NCBI GenBank assembly: GCA_028292625.1
Contig: JAQGLY010000002.1
Location: 1-64,000 of the forward strand
Direction of reading: 5' to 3'
Length of the DNA stretch: 64,000 nucleotides
Origin: Herbaspirillum sp.
GTDB taxonomy: Bacteria > Pseudomonadota > Gammaproteobacteria > Burkholderiales > Burkholderiaceae_D
The position numbers were made by a program, and so were the translations under genes. The notes beneath the pieces are model-generated. The model did not search any database and was not told the origin of the DNA. It was given only the letters and a program-made list of their open reading frames with translations. The first letter of the stretch is position 1, and every line of letters starts with the position of its first letter. Of the stretch, positions 61,270 through 64,000 are shown piece by piece.

Positions 61270-62241
61270 ATGCATCCTTCCCAGGTTTTGTTCCCAGGCA
61301 AACGGCAACCGGCGTCGCTACCGGTTTGCGACCACTACGCCGGTTCGGAAAAATTGATGCGCAAGTCGATTGCCCTGCAACAGCAGCTGGGGCCGATATT
61401 CGATATCACGCTCGATTGCGAGGACGGCGCCGGCGCCGGCAATGAAGCCGCGCATGCGGAACTGGTGGCCGCGCTGGTCGCCGGCCCGGACAATCTGCAT
61501 CAGCGCATAGGCGCCCGCGTTCATCCGTTCGGCAGTCCCTTCTTCGAACGGGACGTCGCGATCATCTGCGGCCGGTCGCGCCCCGCGTATCTGATGCTGC
61601 CGAAAGCGGAAAGCCTGGCCGATGTGGCCGCCGCGCTGTCGGCGATCGAACGGGCGTCGGCGGCCGCTTCCGAGCCCCGCCCTGCTCCGCCTCTGCACGT
61701 CCTGATCGAAACCCATGGCGCGTTGCATGACGTCTACGACATCGCCGCATTGGCGCAAGTCGAATCGCTGTCCTTCGGCATCATGGATTTCGTTTCCTCG
61801 CATTACGGCGCCATCGGCGACGAGGCGATGCATTCGCCCGCCCAGTTCGACCACCCGCTGCTGGCGCGCGCCAAACTCGACATCGCGGCGGCCTGCCACG
61901 CGCATGGCAAAGTGCCGTCGCACAATGTCACCACCGATATCGGCGATCCCGCGGCGGCAGGCGCCGATGCGCGGCGCGCGGCCACGCAATTCGGCTATAC
62001 CCGCATGTGGAGCATTCACCCGATTCAGATCGCCGCCATCGTGCAGGCGATGACGCCGGCCGGCGATGCGATCGAAGACGCGTCGCAGATTTTGGAAAAG
62101 GCGCAAGCCGCGGCATGGGGACCGATTCAACACAAAGGCCGATTGCACGATCGCGCCAGCTACCGTTATTACTGGACAATTCTGCAACGCGCGCGACACG
62201 GCGGCGTTACACTCCCTGCGGGCGCGGCCCGGTTTATTTAA
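61270..62241 (+). CDS. CitE/HpcH-HpaI family lyase
   Basis: 323 residues from the ATG at 61270 (MHPSQVLFPGKRQPASLPVCDHYAGS), where the conserved fold begins; the frame is open 37 codons further back through the inverted repeat. TIM-barrel motifs: FDITLDCEDGAG with the Mg-binding acidic residue, RVHPFGSPFFERDV with the substrate Arg, LMLPKAES, LIETHGALHDVYD and FGIMDFVSSHYG. Relatives split or join CoA esters (citryl-, malyl-, citramalyl-CoA). No citrate lyase alpha or gamma subunits are nearby, so a lone CoA-ester lyase is likelier. The substrate is unknown. Confidence 0.85.
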   Translation: MHPSQVLFPGKRQPASLPVCDHYAGSEKLMRKSIALQQQLGPIFDITLDCEDGAGAGNEAAHAELVAALVAGPDNLHQRIGARVHPFGSPFFERDVAIICGRSRPAYLMLPKAESLADVAAALSAIERASAAASEPRPAPPLHVLIETHGALHDVYDIAALAQVESLSFGIMDFVSSHYGAIGDEAMHSPAQFDHPLLARAKLDIAAACHAHGKVPSHNVTTDIGDPAAAGADARRAATQFGYTRMWSIHPIQIAAIVQAMTPAGDAIEDASQILEKAQAAAWGPIQHKGRLHDRASYRYYWTILQRARHGGVTLPAGAARFI

Positions 62242-62277
62242 ACACATTCGATACACACCACTGTTTCAGGAAACCAC

Positions 62278-62811
62278 ATGAAAAAAACTTTTACCGCAAT
62301 CGCCGTCGCCAGCCTGCTGCTGATCGCCCCAGTGTCCTCGACTTTCGCGCAAACCGCGGCCGACGCCAAACCAGCCGCCAAACCAGTGGCCAAGAAAACC
62401 GTCAAAAAAGTCGTCAAAAAGAAAAAGGAAGTCCATCCGAAAGCGGCGCCCCAAACCAGCACCGGCTCCGGCAAGAAAATCGCCTTGTCCGAAGACAATG
62501 ACGACGAAAGCAGCGAGCCCGAAATCGCCGGCACCAAGATTTACCAATTCAATTGCGAATTGGGCGACAAGATCACCGCCTACAAAAACGAAGGCGATGA
62601 AAAATTCGTTGCAATCCGCTGGAAAAATCAAATTTATCGTCTGCGCCGCGTCGCCACCACCACCGGCGCCAACCGTTTTGAAAACCATCTGGCCGGCCTG
62701 GTCTGGATCGGCATTCCCGCCAAGAGCATGCTGCTGGATTCGAAAAAAGGCCAGCAACTCGCCAATGAATGCAAACTGGTTGCCGATGCAAGCGCAAGTC
62801 CGAAAGGCTAA
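62278..62811 (+). CDS. Exported basic protein with MliC-like C-terminal domain
   Basis: 177 residues. A signal peptide (MKKTFTAIAVASLLLIAPVSSTFA) is followed by a Lys/Ala/Pro-rich basic region (about 26-75, for example KKTVKKVVKKKKEVH) and an acidic patch (SEDNDDESSEPE). The C-terminal 85 residues (YQFNCELGDKITAYKN, IRWKNQIYRLRRVATTTGANRFE, LANECKL) have two cysteines and the strand pattern of MliC-type lysozyme inhibitors, but the resemblance is weak and not tested. It lies 36 bases after the lyase and 85 before acnA. Confidence 0.72.
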   Translation: MKKTFTAIAVASLLLIAPVSSTFAQTAADAKPAAKPVAKKTVKKVVKKKKEVHPKAAPQTSTGSGKKIALSEDNDDESSEPEIAGTKIYQFNCELGDKITAYKNEGDEKFVAIRWKNQIYRLRRVATTTGANRFENHLAGLVWIGIPAKSMLLDSKKGQQLANECKLVADASASPKG

Positions 62812-62896
62812 AGAATTTCCGCACGTATTTCACTAAACAAGCTATTTCCCATATTCATATCTGTCTCGATAAATTCGTATCTAAGGAGAAGACGCC

Positions 62897-64000
62897 ATGT
62901 CCCGCAACACACTCAACTCGCTGAAGGAATTCAAGATTTCCGATAGCAAAAAGGGCAAGTTTTATTCGCTGCCCGCGCTGGAAAAAAAGCTTGGCCTCAA
63001 GATCTCCCGCCTGCCCGTGTCGATCCGCATCGTGCTGGAATCCGTGCTGCGCAATTGCGATGGCAAAAAAGTCACTGAAGATCATGTGCGCGAATTGGCG
63101 GCATGGGCTCCCAACGGTCCGCGCACCGAAGAAATTCCGTTCGTCGTCGCACGCGTCGTGCTGCAGGACTTCACCTGCGTGCCGCTGCTGGCCGATCTGG
63201 CCGCGATGCGCGGCGTGGCCAAGCGCATGGGCAAGAATCCAAAGAACATCGAACCGCTGGTGCCGGTCGATCTGGTAGTCGACCACTCTATTCAAGTCGA
63301 TCATTTCCGCGAGAAAAAAGCGCTGGATCTGAACATGAAACTGGAATTCCAGCGCAACAACGAACGTTACCAGTTCATGAAATGGGGTATGCAGGCGTTC
63401 GACACATTCGGCGTCGTGCCTCCCGGTTTCGGCATCGTCCACCAGGTCAATCTGGAATATCTGGCGCGCGGCGTGCACAAACGCGACAACGTCTACTATC
63501 CCGACTCTCTGGTCGGCACCGATTCGCATACCACCATGATCAACGGCATCGGCGTGGTGGCCTGGGGCGTCGGCGGCATTGAAGCCGAAGCCGGCATGCT
63601 GGGCCAGCCAGTCTATTTCCTGACGCCGGATGTGGTCGGCGTGAATCTGACCGGCCAACTGCGCGAAGGCGTCACCGCCACCGATCTGGTGCTGCGCATT
63701 ACCGAACTGCTGCGTCAGACCAAAGTGGTCGGAAAATTCGTTGAATTCTTCGGCGAAGGCACCGAATCGCTGTCGCTGACCGACCGCGCCACCATCGGCA
63801 ACATGGCCCCTGAATACGGCGCCACCATGGGCTTCTTCCCGGTCGACGACGCCACCATCGATTACTTCCGCGGCACCGGCCGCACCAAAGCCGAAATCGA
63901 CGCCTTCGAAAGCTACTTCAAGGCGCAGGGCCTGTATGGCGTGCCGAAAGCCGGCGACATCGATTACTCCAGCGTCGTCTCGCTGGATCTGGGCACCGTC
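62897..64000 (+). CDS. acnA: Aconitate hydratase A, N-terminal 368 codons; runs off the window
   Basis: The gene starts at the ATG at 62897 (AAGGAGAAGACGCC before it) and is open to the last base. It begins [25 protein letters not shown], with [57 protein letters not shown] and the [26 protein letters not shown] stretch of the AcnA/IRP1 group. The ligand cysteines of the [4Fe-4S] cluster lie further on and are not in the window. It interconverts citrate and isocitrate and completes the set with gltA and mdh. The reverse-strand open frame here is a shadow. Confidence 0.97.
   Translation, partial: MSRNTLNSLKEFKISDSKKGKFYSLPALEKKLGLKISRLPVSIRIVLESVLRNCDGKKVTEDHVRELAAWAPNGPRTEEIPFVVARVVLQDFTCVPLLADLAAMRGVAKRMGKNPKNIEPLVPVDLVVDHSIQVDHFREKKALDLNMKLEFQRNNERYQFMKWGMQAFDTFGVVPPGFGIVHQVNLEYLARGVHKRDNVYYPDSLVGTDSHTTMINGIGVVAWGVGGIEAEAGMLGQPVYFLTPDVVGVNLTGQLREGVTATDLVLRITELLRQTKVVGKFVEFFGEGTESLSLTDRATIGNMAPEYGATMGFFPVDDATIDYFRGTGRTKAEIDAFESYFKAQGLYGVPKAGDIDYSSVVSLDLGTV

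Noticed and set aside
62855-63658. A 267-residue open frame antisense to acnA
   Set aside because: It lies wholly opposite a clear aconitase gene and looks like a GC-rich shadow with many His, Gln and Arg residues.

Overview
The window is a contiguous, gene-dense stretch of bacterial chromosome (about 58 genes) that reads as a betaproteobacterium of the order Burkholderiales, most likely family Oxalobacteraceae (inference from protein character and gene order: guaB-rnfH-ratA-smpB, cysS-glycosylase-accA-tilS, hfq-hflX-hflK-hflC-hisZ-purA, der-bamB-yfgM-hisS-ispG-rodZ-pilF-rlmN-ndk, and a sdhCDAB-sdhE-gltA-odhA-odhB-lpdA TCA cluster). I see no IS element, prophage, CRISPR array, plasmid function or compositional island; nearly everything is core housekeeping.

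Layout. 1-3.2 kb: guaA (partial) and guaB, then rnfH/ratA divergent from smpB. 3.2-6.9 kb: a CpxR/CpxA-type two-component pair with a CpxR-box-like repeat in front, then small envelope proteins (a 119-aa membrane protein, PsiF, a 50-aa DUF3096 protein). 6.8-11.4 kb: tilS, accA, a DNA glycosylase and cysS on the minus strand. 11.7-16.2 kb: a TPR protein and an L,D-transpeptidase with similar C-terminal domains, two cyclophilins (ppiA, ppiB) and lpxH. 16.3-20.4 kb: cysE, rlmB, rnr. 20.5-21.1 kb: two identical, convergently oriented tRNA-Leu(CAG) genes. 21.1-37.8 kb: a long minus-strand run from the phosphoribosyltransferase to ndk. 37.9-47.4 kb: a BI-1 protein, rlmD, nlpD-pcm-surE-dinG, YdcH-type protein, a coiled-coil exported protein and zapE. 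47.4-64 kb: the TCA-cycle block: lpdA, odhB, odhA, gltA, sdhE, sdhB, sdhA, sdhD, sdhC, a GntR regulator, then divergently mdh, a CitE/HpcH-type lyase, a small exported protein and aconitase acnA (partial).

How the genes work together. The last 16 kb encodes citrate synthase, aconitase, 2-oxoglutarate dehydrogenase (E1, E2, E3), succinate dehydrogenase and malate dehydrogenase, with a GntR regulator between the two divergent halves and palindromic sites beside its gene. The nlpD-pcm-surE and rodZ-pilF-bamB-lpxH-L,D-transpeptidase genes serve the cell envelope; hfq, rnr, rlmB, rlmD, rlmN, smpB, der, tilS, cysS and hisS serve RNA and translation.

Most striking observation. sdhB, the iron-sulfur subunit of succinate dehydrogenase, carries an in-frame TGA at codon 153, exactly where a [4Fe-4S]-ligand cysteine belongs, and the nearby [3Fe-4S] cysteine (codon 157) is Ser. 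The frame stays open and conserved for 83 more codons, with the last three ligand cysteines intact. Either the strain (or the assembly) has a broken complex II, or the codon is recoded; no SECIS-like hairpin is evident, so a mutation or sequence error is the simpler reading. Other points worth checking are internal terminators between guaB and guaA and between odhB and lpdA, a structured leader before odhA, a GC hairpin with an A-rich loop before hfq, and a perfect AT-rich inverted repeat before the CitE-like gene.
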